Positions 49,901-62,219 of a stretch of DNA of 64,000 nucleotides are shown here, in pieces. Location of the stretch: positions 940,001-1,004,000 of the forward strand of contig CALYLW010000041.1 of the NCBI GenBank assembly GCA_944989445.1, read 5' to 3'. The translations under genes and the position numbers were made by a program. Every line of letters begins with the position of its first letter. Position 1 is the stretch's first letter. Under the pieces are notes generated by a model, which saw only the letters and a list, made by a program, of their open reading frames with translations, was not told the origin of the DNA and ran no database searches. This DNA comes from Ampullaceana balthica (Eukaryota; Mollusca; Gastropoda; Lymnaeidae).

Positions 49901-52900
49901 CCAGGGGATAGAGCATACCGTCAATTGTATTTTTACAACCTTTGGAAGAAAGAGCTTAGATATCCTCTTTACACAAAAAAAACTGAATTATTTTAAGTAC
50001 AAATACACTCAGATTCTTAAAAAACAAAGATTGGCATGGATAGAGCAATAAACTTAAAGATTGTAAAATGTATCTGCTTATACTTAAGTGTATATCATTT
50101 GCTTTAAAAATAGTCACAAAATTTTCAGTAGACTTAACAAGAGGTCTATCATATTATTATCATCGTAAGCTGTTTAACATGACTCAAATATTGCTGTTAT
50201 ATTTTTACTTGTTATGGACAGTGGCATACTTGGTGTGTTGTACATGAAAATAACATTCCAGATCCCTGTTCTAAGTTCTAGTGGTTATAAATTGGTGGTA
50301 AGAAAAGATCTAATTATCCAATATTTTAAATAGCTTTTAAAATTATTTTAATACCTACCAGTTTACTGGTAGCAAAATCTGGCTCATTAACAACACATTG
50401 TGCAAGACACAGTTGATTTTTGGCAACTCTAGGGCAGGATTGGTCATGTGGACACTAAGGATTACGCATTAGATCTCAATATGTATTTTTTAGGCTGATT
50501 ATAAAAAAAACATGTAAGCTCAAATGACAACTGAAATGTTACTCTTACCATAACAAAACAATAAAATAACTTCAGAATATTGATAAATGATGCTTAAAAC
50601 TACTGAGACATAGACATAACAAACTAACACAGACGGGACTACAAGGGTGGTCAGGTAGAGCAAGGCTTAGAGGCACTGATGAGTAAATAATGTTCTACAA
50701 GGAGCATTTCTTTTGAAACATCACAAATGGACAAGCCTTAATAGATTTCTTGTGCTTTAATAACAAGAAATACCACGACAGTTAAATTTTTTAATAAACA
50801 TACAGTAGTTCTAGAAATGTTTTAGAAAACATCAAATATAAAAATAATCATAAACAAATACTAAGGCAATTAAGAATATATTCATTACACCTACCGGAGC
50901 AAAGACATGGCCTTGCTGATCTGGAGTGCTTTGCCAAACCTGTGAGATTCAATTTGCATGGATTAATCCTTTTAAAAAGACTGATGGATAATCATGCACC
51001 TTTTTTCTGTTAATAAAAATTTCACTTTACCTAGCATTAACTGTTTGTTCTGTTAAAAAGTTAACTTTCAATTGCGTAAAGAATTTTTCAAAAAAGCTAT
51101 GAAATTTTTTTTTAAATTATAATAATTTTTTCAAATATATTTATAAAACCTGATACAACTTTTTTCTGTTAACGTGCAGCTTTCAATGTGAGTAACTGCA
51201 GTTTCATCTATTCATACATTACAACAATTAGTGCACATTGGAGATATATGGATACAAAACTGAACTTATCAGAACATAATGTTCCATTTCTTGTAAATTA
51301 TCATGCCATTTATCCTTCCACTGAATTTTATGAAATACTTAATGAAAGGTGTAAAAAGTACTATTTTAGTTATAATAGTTATTAAAAAAAGAACAAAATT
51401 TAACAATAAATGGGTTACAGCCACAGGCTAGCTGCTGTGTAAAAAAACAAACAATTCAACATATTGGATGGTGTTTATATTTAGAAAATACCCAGATCAA
51501 CAAAAAGTTTGGATTTTTTTGGGGGGTGGTGTTGATCAAAAGTCCAACATTTCATGCATAGTCAACAAACACAGCTGTCATTTTTTAATGATTTCTTGAT
51601 AGTTTAAATCAGGGCTTCTCAAACTATTTAGTATGGTGGACCGGCAGGAATATTTTCCATTGCACCAGGGACCGGTGCACTATTTTCTATGTACTGACAA
51701 TTTTTTTTCTGTCCTTTTTTGATAACTTCTGCGGACCGGCAGCGGATGGCCCACGGACCGGCACCTGTCCGTGGACCACCACTTTGAGAAGCACTGGTTT
51801 AAAGTGAATATATATGTCAAATAAAATCTTACTTGTGTCAGGTATTCCCTGGCCTCATTAATTAACTCAAATCCAGCCTTTGTGCCATTTTCAACCAGGA
51901 CCTGTTCGATTTCGGAAAAGACATTTCTTAGAATTATAGATTGCCATTTTCTTATTTATCTATTCACAACATGAACTTTAGAAGAAAAAGGTCAATCACC
52001 ATTTTTTGATCAATTTATGCTAATAAATGTACTAATTAATCAAAACTTAACCGCTTTATTATACAACACTCAGCAACTGAACATTTGTTACATATAAAAA
52101 CCATCCACAGTTTTGTATACCATGTAATCTTATTGTATTTATTGAAAACCTTCCACAGTTTTGTATACCATGTAATCTTCTGTCATTTCCCACAAGTTTT
52201 GAACTAGTGCCAGTCTTTCGAGTTGTGTTGGCTGCTCAATCAACATGTAGGGACTCAACACCAAAGAAAACTTATTCTTGAAAAGAACAGACATTCATTT
52301 AAGACAACATGTTTTGCGATGTAAATGAAAATCTTTTTTTTTAAACAGAAACCAAATTAACCCTTAAACTGTCAAACTCTTTTTCTACAGTATTGAGTCA
52401 TTTGTAACATGCTTATAGTTAAGTAAAAAAAGGACTAATACCCATGAGACTTTTTAAATATACATTTTCTGAAAGTTCTTTATATATGGTAACATATGGT
52501 ATGCAAAGTAATTTATTGTTATATTAAGTATGTTCATAATGACTTAAAGATGTAAAAGGGATTAAATTTAAATACCAGACTTCTACTTTCAACTGCACCT
52601 ACTCTTCAAAAAATCATGTTAAAATCGTGTACCATAGTGGCATATTTTTATGAAGCTTTTTTAAATGTAATGTCTCATCCAATCTAGCATTGTTTAAATC
52701 AAATTAATGTCCCTCAATCATTTACCATATCAATATCATATAGATATACTAGATTTCTAGCACTGTATTCTGTTTTGTAACAAAGTCTTGTGGTACTGAC
52801 CATTTTAAAAAAATAAAAATACTAATTTTTGCCTTGAAGACTTTATTTCTAGTGTTTAATATCATTTTTGTATATTAGGTCAAGCTTGCCCAACAGATGG

Positions 52901-55900
52901 TCAAGGGGAAGCAACCAATGTTCTCTCTAAATTTCGTTGATCTTTGTACAGCTATTAAAACAAGAGTTGATTTTGCCTACCCAATCTCTTCCTTAAATTG
53001 CTGCTAACTATTGCTCTATTCCTAAATAGGATAGAGTATTACAGCAAGATATTAATACTAACCTTTGAACTGGGTTCAAACTGTCTAAAATATACCCCTT
53101 TTATTGAACTTTTGCCCTGCTCATTGCCATCTAGAGAAAAAAAGACAAATGTGTAAGAACTAAAGTCATAAAAAAAATCATGTCAGTTCTTACAAGAATT
53201 CTAACAATATTTGTTTATGTGCGATTAAACCTTCCACATTTTGGTTACCCTGACACAACCAGATCAAGCAATCCAGGCTCATTTTCAAGATGATATCATA
53301 CAACTATCAATAACAAGAGGAGCAAGTTCCTTCCGATTGGAAAGAGGGATACCTTATCAAGATCCCAAAGAAGGGAGACTTAAGCTCCTGCTCGAACTAC
53401 AGAGGGATCACCCTGCTGTCCATCCCAAGAAAGGTTTTCAACCGTGTACTACTTAACAGGATGAAAAAATGCTGTAGACCCTCTGTTGCGGGACGAACAA
53501 GCTGGCTTTCGCACCAAGAGATCCTGCACGGACCAGATAGCGACACTGCGCATCATTCTAGAGCAGTCATTAGAGTGGAACTCGCCGCTCTATGTCAAAT
53601 TTGTTGACTATGAAAAAGCCTTCGACAGTGTTGACAGGCAAACCCTGTGGAGATTGCTAAGGCATTACGGGGTGCCACAGAAGATTACTGATATAATCAG
53701 AAACATGTACGAAGGGATAAACTGCCGAGTTATCCATGGCCAGCAGGTGACAGATGCTTTCCAGGTGAAGACTGGTGTGAGACAAGGTTGCTTGCTGTCA
53801 CCATTCCTCTTCCTGTTAGCCATTGACTGGGTGATGAAAACATCTACACAGCAGAAATGGAATGGCATCCAATGGACCTTGTGGGATCAACTGGATGATC
53901 TTGACTTTGCTGATGATCTTGTCCCTTCTTGCACATACCCAACAACAGATGCAGGAGAAAACAAACATTGTCGCAGCCACTTCTGCTAGCATGGGTCTCA
54001 ACATTCACAAAGGGAAGAGTAAAATCCTCAAGGTTAATGCCACCAGTACATCACCCATTATGCTTGAAGGAGAAAGCCCTTGAGGAGGTGGACAGTTTTG
54101 TTTACCTTGGCAGCGTGGTTGATAAACAAGGTGGTACAGATGCGGACGTCAAAATAAGGATCGGAAAAGCAAGAGCAGCCTTCCAGCAACTCAAGAATGT
54201 TTGGGTCTCTAACAACTTAGGCAGCAAGTTAAAAGTAAGGATTTTTAACGCTATGGTAAAACCTGTGCTGCTATATGGAGCAGAGACATGGAGAACAACG
54301 GCCGTAAAACTGACCAGAATCCAGTCCTTCATCAACAAGTGTCTAAGAAGGATTCTCAGAATTCACTGGCCAGACAAAATCAGCAACAAGGAACTGTGGC
54401 AGCGGACAAAACAGAAGCCCATTGAGGAAGAGATTCTCCAGAAGCGGTGGAGGTGGATTGGTCATACACTAAGAAAACCTGCTTCTAACACAACAAAGCA
54501 AGCCCTGAAATGGAACCCACAGGGTAAGCGGAAAAGAGGCCGTCCAAGAAACACTTGGCGCCGAGAATTGGAGGCAGACATCAAGAGAATTGGCCATGAA
54601 TGGAAGATCCTGGAGAAGCTGGCCCAGGATAGAGATGCCTGGAGGTCTCTCGTAGGTGGCCTATGCCCTTGGAGGAATCGCAGACGGCGACGATGATCGG
54701 TGGATGCCCCTCATGGACGAGAAGGCTCAACAACAAACATCAATAACATCTACTGATGAACATAGTTTGTTTCAATAGACCGCAACTTTAAACTCAGAAA
54801 AACTTTCCCGGAAGTACAACACTACAGTCGAACCCACTTATCTCGAGCTCGGTTATATCGACCACCCTATTATGTCGACGTTTTTTATTGGAACCGCCAA
54901 ATTCTCTCTTTGTCTTAGCATTTTCTCATCGGTAATGTCGATTCTTTTATGTCGCCGAAACCTAGTATCTCGAGCACAAAAGAGGGCCAAATTTGCAACT
55001 TAACTCGATTTTCGTCGGTTGAAAATAAAGGTTTGTATCGAGAATCGACGGTGGTTTTTATATAATTAAATAAAAAAATTAATAAATTATTATTCTTTTA
55101 AAAGTTTGTTGTTGTTGCTTTGTTACCAGTAAGATAAGTGACTGTGACACTAACACGCGCGTGACGATGAAACTGATAACACAGTACACACAGCCCACAG
55201 CGTGCTGTGATCAACGGTCAAGGCCACAATAGTTTTATTTATATTACAAAGTTTGATTGACTGAGGAAATTCGAGAACGTTCTGATAGTTAATTAACAGA
55301 TATCCTGCACGTCAAAAGCATTAAACTTAAAATAACCATATTGATTTGTTTATTTGTATTTTAAATTCGCTGATACGATGGCAAACGCGACTGCGACACG
55401 GCGAAGCGTAAACTTTGACCTTTTAGCGCATGCGCAGACAATTATAAACTGGTAACTTATTTTTCATTAAATAAATGGAATCGAAACATGACAGAGACGT
55501 AATCAAAGTCCTTTACTACGGCATAAATATATATACATCAAAAGCATTAAACTTAAAATAACCATATTGATTTGTTTATTTGTATTTTAAATTCGCGGAT
55601 ACGATGGCAAACGCGACTGCGACACGGCGAAGCGTAAACTTTGACCTTTTAGCGCATGCGCAGACAATTATAAACTGGTAACTTATTTTTCATTAAATAA
55701 ATGGAATCGAAACATGACAGAGACGTAATCAAAGTCCTTTACTACGGCATAAATATATATACATCAAAAGCATTAAACTTAAAATAACCATATTGATTTG
55801 TTTATTTGTATTTTAAATTCACTGATACGACGGAAAACGCGACTGTGACACGGCGAAGCGTAAACTTTAACCTTTTAGCGCATGCGCAGACAATTATAAA

Positions 55901-56545
55901 CTGGTAACTTATTTTTCATTAAATAAATGGAATCAAACATGACAGAAACGTAATCAAAGTCCTTTACTTCGGCATAAATATATATGCATGTGTATATATA
56001 TGTATATATATATATATATTTAAATTCCCGATTAGTCATAACTTTTCCCGACTTTCAAGGCCGAGAATTTATTTTTAAGAATTCCCGACTTTTTCCCGTT
56101 TTCCTGAGTGGGAACCATGGTTATATTTAAATTTTAAACGGTCCTTAAAAACGAACGGTCATTACAACCTTAGACTTAGGAAAGAGTGAAGAAATATTAG
56201 GGTTCCGATACGATTCCGATAAATCATCCCATCACTAATTAACGCTAACTAATTAATCATGTACATAAAGAAATTTCAAGCACATGTTAATATTTTGCCG
56301 CCATATTGGATTTCGTTTTATCTCGATCATCGGTTATGTCGACGCCATTTTTCATACCCCAACGCCGTCGACATAAGCGGTTTCGACTGTATTTACTACC
56401 ACTAAGTTACCAATTCATTTGTTTCATTATAATATATCTGGTAACTAGCCTACCTTGTAACAAGAGCTGTGCCACAGTGTTCATGTGCACAGATGAGTCT
56501 ACACAGTAATATTCTGCTACACTTTTCCACATTGAATCCGCAGCC
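46942..56545 (-). CDS. METTL17: METTL17/Rsm22-like mitochondrial ribosome-assembly factor, 3' nine exons
   Basis: Exons in transcript order: 56545-56454, 53130-53063, 52276-52169, 51901-51833, 50939-50895, 50454-50359, 48496-48430, 47981-47864 and 47071-46942 (TAG at 46944-46942). All eight junctions keep phase and use GT/AG sites. The roughly 264 residues match the C-terminal 60% of METTL17: YYCVDSS (end of the methyltransferase-fold strand), VYFRQFEP, SLVLSPYML, VLVENGTKAGFELI, CPHDQSCPRVAKNQLC, then HCYLCLPSGKLQHV and ERHLYKCARHVNQGDFLPV. The clustered cysteines correspond to the Fe-S ligands reported for this family. The protein helps assemble the mitochondrial small ribosomal subunit. 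Exons with the SAM motif and start lie beyond 56545, past the LTR insertion and outside the window. No disabling change seen. Confidence 0.93.
47330..47510. repeat. Dispersed repeat family Z, copy 2
   Basis: TTTTGCACA-rich relative of 40190-40490, in a METTL17 intron. Confidence 0.55.
48064..48207. mobile_element. Decayed hAT MITE
   Basis: Ends AGAGGTTATCAATCTTT and TTGGAACCACTGG resemble CAGTGGTTCCCAA-type hAT termini. In a METTL17 intron. Confidence 0.5.
48604..48814. mobile_element. Decayed hAT MITE
   Basis: Left GTGGCAAAACTGCTGGTCGTGAGCCGC and right GTCTGGCCACCCCTGCA are recognisable hAT-like ends. In a METTL17 intron. Confidence 0.5.
49022..49704. mobile_element. TTAA-type (piggyBac-like) non-autonomous element
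   Basis: Preceded by TTAA and starting CCCTTTACTGG. It ends CCAGTAAAGGG followed by TAAA. 683 bp without a transposase. In a METTL17 intron. Confidence 0.65.
51610..51796. mobile_element. hAT MITE, same family as 18356-18537
   Basis: Ends CAGGGCTTCTCAAACTAT and, complemented, CAGTGCTTCTCAAAGTGG. Flanks GTTTAAAT and GTTTAAAG agree at 7 of 8 bases. Opposite orientation to the copy at 18356. In a METTL17 intron. Confidence 0.88.
53290..54770 (+). mobile_element. 5'-truncated non-LTR retrotransposon inside METTL17, reverse transcriptase broken
   Basis: Plus-strand RT in at least three frames: DWK/GYL region (53320-53460), then DEQAGFRTKRSCTDQIATLR, VDYEKAFDSVD, TGVRQGCLLSPFLF and the catalytic LDFADDLV box (53900-53925), a shift, then the thumb (SFVYLGSVVDKQGGTDADVK) to the basic end GRPRNTWRRELEADIK near 54540-54590 and stop at 54694. 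The frames change near 53465, 53930 and 54070. It lies antisense to METTL17, between its exons at 53063 and 56454. Confidence 0.87.
54825..56389. mobile_element. pogo/Tc1-like non-autonomous element with TA duplication
   Basis: Ends CAGTCGAACCCACTTATCTC and, complemented, CAGTCGAAACCGCTTATGTC, each flanked by TA. Subterminal GGTTAT.TCGAC phrases recur at both ends. 1.57 kb, no transposase, occupied mostly by a 226-bp tandem repeat. In the METTL17 intron. Confidence 0.8.
55308..55990. repeat. 226-bp tandem repeat, three copies
   Basis: Three head-to-tail copies (markers at 55521, 55747 and 55972) sharing TCAAAAGCATTAAACTTAAA and TTTTAGCGCATGCGCAGAC. Very few differences between copies. Confidence 0.93.
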
Positions 56546-57615
56546 CTGCAGGTAAATAATTTTATAGTCATTATTGGAATCAATTAAGTTAACATTAAAT
56601 GTGATTTAAATTAAAATAGCTGCCCAGTAAATGTGGAAATTATATATATAAATTAGCATCATACAGCAACAGATCACCATGTCAGGCATTAGAAATAGGT
56701 TACCACAGTTACCTCCATTGATTTTGAAGAGTCTACAGAACATGAGAAAAACATTACTGGAAACATTTGTGCATGTGTACAGAACAGAATTTCCATTTTA
56801 TTTACAATTTTAATGTCTGTTTAGAGTTCAGTTTTCCAGCATCTCTCCAGTGGCCTTTTCCACTTGTCAAAAAGCTCTTAGGACAACTGAATTTAATATT
56901 GCATTTTTAAAAATGTGTTGGTACAAGCAAGTATTTAAAAAATTATCTGCTTTCATGCTTGCCCTTGTTAGTTTATACATTTTGATCTTACCATATGGCT
57001 GCTCCAACTTTACAACCAAAATTATATACAGTTGTAGGTTTAAAATCTTGATCTCGTTGTGAAATCTAAAGTGAAAAAAAGAAAAACATTACTTAAGGAT
57101 TTTAGTTAAAGGGATTCTATTACACATTTGTATTGGAAAATAGAATTGCATAACAAAAATGTTCATTGGATCTAAATAAAATATGTATGAATAACGTCGA
57201 AGGATATCAGCAGGATTATGTAAAAAAAATGATAAATAGGTGTGAGTTATTAAAGCTTAAGATAATAGTTAAAACTTTGGCATTTTGAGCAATTTCTTTA
57301 CCTCAGTAAAACACTGCATCAGAACAGAGTAATTTGATGCCATATATGCTAGCATGTAGGTATAGGAATGTACAGCATTGTATCTAAGGAGAGTGCAAAA
57401 CATCAAGGTTGACTTTAAAATTTCAAGCTTTTATACAATTCTTTCACACTACATGATGTAAATATATTTTAAAGTATTCACCTCAGTATAAATGAACAAA
57501 ATTATTTCCACGTGACTATTCTTAAAAGTGCAGATAACATTTAAAATGCAACCTATTTTTCATAAAAGATATATCAAAAATATAACCAATAATAATCAAG
57601 CCAACTTTATACAAG

Positions 57616-59350
57616 TGTGGCGATATTTATGAAATCTTAGGTGGCTTGTTGTCTAGGGGCATATATATATGTATATATGTATGTTTAAGTTAATCTCGCT
57701 CACAAGGTATACTTTAGTGATCTACTCGCATACGACAATCAACAAACTAAAAGGTTGAATTTTAACACAATTTAATTTATCATACACTTTTTACAAGGAT
57801 TGGATTGCTGCAATGCAATGTCCCCTTCACATAACATTAATCATCATCATTAGGCTAAGTTGCAATTAACTTTAGGTTAATGGTGGGTACTTATAGTTGC
57901 ACTGTATGCTGTGGGTCGTCTCATCTACTCCGGGTTCCCTCTGTAGCTGGGGCGGGTAGAGGTGCCTCACGAGCTCCACGGGCTGTGCTTCGTACTGATG
58001 TTGGCTGCAGGTGTTCTTGCCCCACCCGTGTCCTGTGTAAGGGGCGGGATGGTTGGTTCTGCAAGTCCTTCCTGGCCGCTGCGGTTCACTGGCTTGGATA
58101 ACACTGGGTCAACTCTGGGTCACCTCGCCCTGCGCCGGGTTCCTTCGGTTGAGGGGCGGACGCAGTTGGTACTGCAAGGTCGTTCCTCTGGCTGGCGTGT
58201 TGAGTAAGGAGGTCACTTGGGCGTGCTCCTGATACTCGATGCTTGGATGCGTGTTGGCTATCTCGTCTCGGGTTAAGACGGCATTAACTTTCACAGGATG
58301 TGTGATAAGTTATCGTTCGCGCTCACGTGTGTGATGTGCGAGCATTGGGGCACAGCTATGTGTGTGGCCACCAGCTTCGATTGGTACGGTGTGTGACCAA
58401 TCGGGTATGACGACAAGTCAGCCTGGGTTGGACTGTGGACAGGAGTGCGTGTTGCCTCTGCACAGGTCCGGTATCCAGGAACCAGACTAAAACAGAAAAG
58501 AAAACTAGGGTAGTTTCTCTAATTCAGTCTGTCTATATTCCACCTTCCGACAACCAAGCCTTCAGAGCAAGGTGCCAAAAGTGGATTACATATATTCATG
58601 TACAATGTGAATTATTAATTTAATAATGGGGGGGGGGTGTGCTTAGACTGGGTCTAAGTCTTAAACCACGGATGCAGACCTAGCTGGCTGACACCCGGGC
58701 ACATGGTTCAACATATATAAATACCTTAAATGCATTAAATGCACCTTATTCTTTGAAAATCTAGCTCAAACCATCCATTCGATGGAGAGCGTGGGTAATC
58801 ACACAGTTAAATAACAACATGGAATGTTCACGTGTCCCACGTGGTCCCACACGGCGAGCTGTCGACCGTGGGGTTTAAACATTTCAACAATTTTACAACC
58901 GGAAAATTCAATGGTTCATATCTAAGTATTTACATGTAATGCATACAATACAAATACGGCAAATAAAACTAGAGCTCACTCTTACCAGATTCTGGGTTTT
59001 GGATGTACTTGTCGGCTCTCTTGACCAAGGATGGACACAGATAGAATCTTGAGGCGAATACTACACTTCGTTTGTTCTGATGCTGTGGTCGTTGGCCGGA
59101 AAAGAAGAGAACGAGATCCAGGGGCGCGCTTGTATTTATACCCTGAGGGGCGGTTTTGTCCAGTTGTGTCCGATTGGCCTCTAATTATTTTCCATCTCAC
59201 AAAGAGGTTGGACTCTTTCACCTGACATCCTTGCATATTTAATGGGGTTCCGTTGACACAGGCGAGCTAATCAAGCGTGTGTGAGTTATCCCCCTTGTTT
59301 CACCCGTAGGCTGGGTAGCAGATATTTGAGTCAACACAAATTTCGTCACA
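57616..59350 (-). repeat. 3' LTR of the young element
   Basis: 1735 bp, unusually long, TG...CA ends on the minus strand (TGTGACG...CGCCACA). Confidence 0.95.
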
Positions 59351-59484
59351 GAGGCCCTTTTTTTGAGATGATTCATCTTGATGAATTATCTAAGAGTGGA
59401 CGACAATTATCTGCGATGAGGCTCCGATCGGCTTCCGCACGTCCCTAATTTTGGCATTGAGTAGAGCATCTAGCATTTATTTGG

Positions 59485-61971
59485 TTACGCGACTTCGGTT
59501 GACGAAGTAGATTCTTCTTCTGACTTCGAGACTGGTTGAACTTGTGACTCAGTGACTTCCCCTTTTAGGTGGACTGTCCTGTTCTCGCTCAATCCTGATT
59601 GATCCTGTGTAGTTCCCCTTTGGAGGTGGGACGTCACAGTGGTATTCAATCCCGGTGTACGCTTTGGCACGGCGGTTCTCACGTTGTGATGGGACATCAC
59701 GGTGGCCTTCTCTACACCTCTCACCGAACTGATTGGTGGAGTTATATCCTCGTTTCTAATTTCTCTTAATGAGAGGTTTGCCTGTTGCAATTCTCTAAGT
59801 TTCTTTGTTAATGACGCTATTTCATCATCCCTAAGTATAAGGGCTTGATTGAAAGCATTATCCATCAGTTTATACTTTTCTTCTAGCACCTTTATTCTAC
59901 CTTCCGATTTGACATTTATAGTCTCCTGTAAAACCTTCTTGTTAACTGGGTTGACAGTGACCTTATGGATAAGTTTTGCTTGAGTTGGGGTCTCATCAAA
60001 TTGATGCCTTGGCTCAAGTTTACCGTCATGTTTTGACGTTGTAACTTTAACCTTGGGTGTGTTTAACTCTGGCTGTCGCCTCGTGATGGGCTGGCTAACC
60101 ATTCCTGTGTTCCTACGGTCTGTTACAACATTCTTCTGATTAAATTTTGGGCTCACTAAATTCTTTGCCGTCGCCGGTTTTGGTGGGTCGGGGCTACTCC
60201 TCCCACGCAGAACTGCAGCCGCATAGCTAAGATTCTTGTGATGCATGCCCTGAGGGTTTGGGCACTTATTAACCATTGGGTCCGAGTGAGGTTGTCTCTT
60301 GTGTCCTTGAGTCCCCTTACCGTGGTTAAGGGTTGACCCAGTGGGATGCTGGAGTGATTCTCCCTGATTCCTTCCATGTGACCTTCCAGTTCCAGGGGTA
60401 AGTTCCGGTTGTGAGGGCCTGGCCTCAAATCTAGTTGCCTCCATCTTATCATGATACCTCCTTCTTAGCTCTTCCACTGTGAAGTATCTATTTCCCAGTA
60501 TTAGGTCGAATGCCGGTGCATCCATGACTGCCGCGTGGATTATTCCTTTGACGAAAGGAGTGTCCACCTTAATGCGTGCTACGGGAAATGTCTTTGGATG
60601 GCTGTGCCGATCAATGCCCTGGATCCTTATGGTCTGATTGGTCATGTCCCCTGGCAGGACCAATGATCGGTTGACAATGGCTGCACACGAACATCCCGTG
60701 TCATATAGGCACTTGATCATCTTTCCGTTGACCATGACTTGCTCACACGATGCTTCGATGAACTTATTCTCTCCAGTCGCAGGTACGTCAAGTATCGCCC
60801 CCACCGTATGTGGAAATGCTCTGGGCTTGGCAGTAACTTGACTATGTGGCTGGGATTTTCTTCTCTGGCACTCTTCGATGGAATGAGATGACGTCTGGTG
60901 ATATTCACACCATGTACGTTTTTTTCCCGAAGGTACGGATGTCGGGGTGGAATTCCTATTCGGTGAGAATCCGGGTCTGCCGTTATTCGGGAAAACGGGT
61001 GCCGCTCCTCTTTCCTCCCTCGGCATCTGGTCGTCCACGGGTTGGCCGGTGGGTTTCTGCCTAATAGGTTCCTTGCCTTCTCAATGGGCCGTCAGGTACC
61101 GGTCAGCCAAGTCCTTTACCCTGTCGAGGTGGGTGGCTCCATTTTCTTCCACAAATATCCGGAGGTCAGGGGTCATACACTCCTTCATTTGCTCTACCAG
61201 TATCATCTCCATGACGCCCTGGAATGTATCTGGGTATTTCCCCAGGGTGCGCCATTTATTCAGGTATTTAGTCAGTCTCTCCAGGAGCTGACTGTAGGTT
61301 TCAGATTTTTCCAATCTGGCCGCCCTGAACTTTTTCCTGTACGTGGATGCCGTTAGCTCATACTTTACGAGGAGGGCTGCTCTAAGTGCGGCATAGTTCC
61401 TGGCGTCTTCCTCAGCCAGTTTCGAATATACCTCATAGGCCTTCCCCTTGAGTACATGGGCCAAGCGAAGATTCCATTTGTCCTCGGGGAGCTCATACAT
61501 CTTGGCAATCTGTTCGAACCTATCCAAGTATACTTCTATCGACTCTAACTTCTCGTCGAATGGGTCCAGCGGGAACAGCAGTGAATGATGAATCTGGCCA
61601 GTCCTTGAATCCAGGACAAGGTTGCTTCCTGGGGTGGTCGTTCGTTCCGCCTGGACTCTCTCCTTCTCTATCTCTAGCTCGGCCAATCTCAGGGCGTGTT
61701 CCCTGTCTGCCTGTGCCTGCTCCTTGGCCATCTCCCGTTCCGCCTTCTCCTTGGCCATCTCCCGTTCCGCCTTTTCCTTGGCCATCTCCTTGGTCATCTC
61801 CCGTTCCGCCTTTTCCTTTTCACGCTCTGCCTCTTCTCTCTCTCTCTCTATAAACAAATCGACTTCTCGGTTCATGTATTGAACCAGTTCAGCTCCCTCC
61901 AGTCCGAGACTCTCGCCCTCTCGGCGTGCTTCGGCCTTGACCTCGGCCTTGGCCCTTACAAATTCTGCCAT
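59485..61971 (-). CDS. Gag-protease polyprotein interrupted by one in-frame UGA
   Basis: Starts at ATG 61971 and stays in one frame to the TAA at 59487-59485. It has an N-terminal charged coiled coil (repeats of EKAEREMAKE, about residues 45-85), a capsid region (about 130-295) whose second half resembles SCAN domains, then a UGA at 61083-61081 after LTAH. In the same frame follow a CEYHQTSSHSIEEC zinc-finger-like motif (about 60920-60880), a retropepsin with CLYDTGCS active site (about 60715) and DLILGN (about 60500), a Pro/Gln-rich linker and a second coiled coil (about 59900-59750). Upstream part 296 codons, downstream about 531. The UGA is either a recent mutation or a readthrough site. 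Confidence 0.88.
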
Positions 61972-62191
61972 GTTCTACCAAACACAGTTCCGGTAAGGTG
62001 AACTCTAACTAGGTAATGTGACAACACGGCTTAACTACAAATGCCAGTAAATTTCAATTTATTAATTACTTAAAATGACTAAGTATGATTAATTCCAATT
62101 AACATAAGTTATGGCAAGCTAATGATGATTTAACCAAGCGTTATGTCAAGATATATCGCATGCGAGAGATCACTAGAACAATCCTACAATC

Positions 62192-62209
62192 ATCCCGGAC
62201 GGGCCCCCA
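62192..62209 (-). promoter_or_regulatory. tRNA-Pro-like primer-binding site
   Basis: Minus strand TGGGGGCCCGTCCGGGAT, 18 nt, differs at one base from the classical tRNA-Pro-complementary site TGGGGGCTCGTCCGGGAT. It lies 10 nt from the LTR end, a larger gap than usual. Confidence 0.7.
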
Positions 62210-62219
62210 TTTATAGCCT

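Noticed and set aside
56700..56745. Minus-strand segment reading CSVDSSKSME with a GTAACT donor-like end, resembling the METTL17 YYCVDSS exon
   Set aside because: Too short, no clear acceptor, and the real exon at 56454-56545 already fits by phase. Probably chance.
57880..58300. Duplicate short frames in both LTRs (57880 and 62484, and others)
   Set aside because: Identical because they lie in the two LTRs; no domain content, and LTRs do not normally encode proteins.
62192..62209. Endogenous retrovirus interpretation from the tRNA-Pro-type primer site
   Set aside because: The interior has no envelope, RT or integrase, and the Gag and zinc finger are Gypsy-like. The primer site alone does not make it retroviral.
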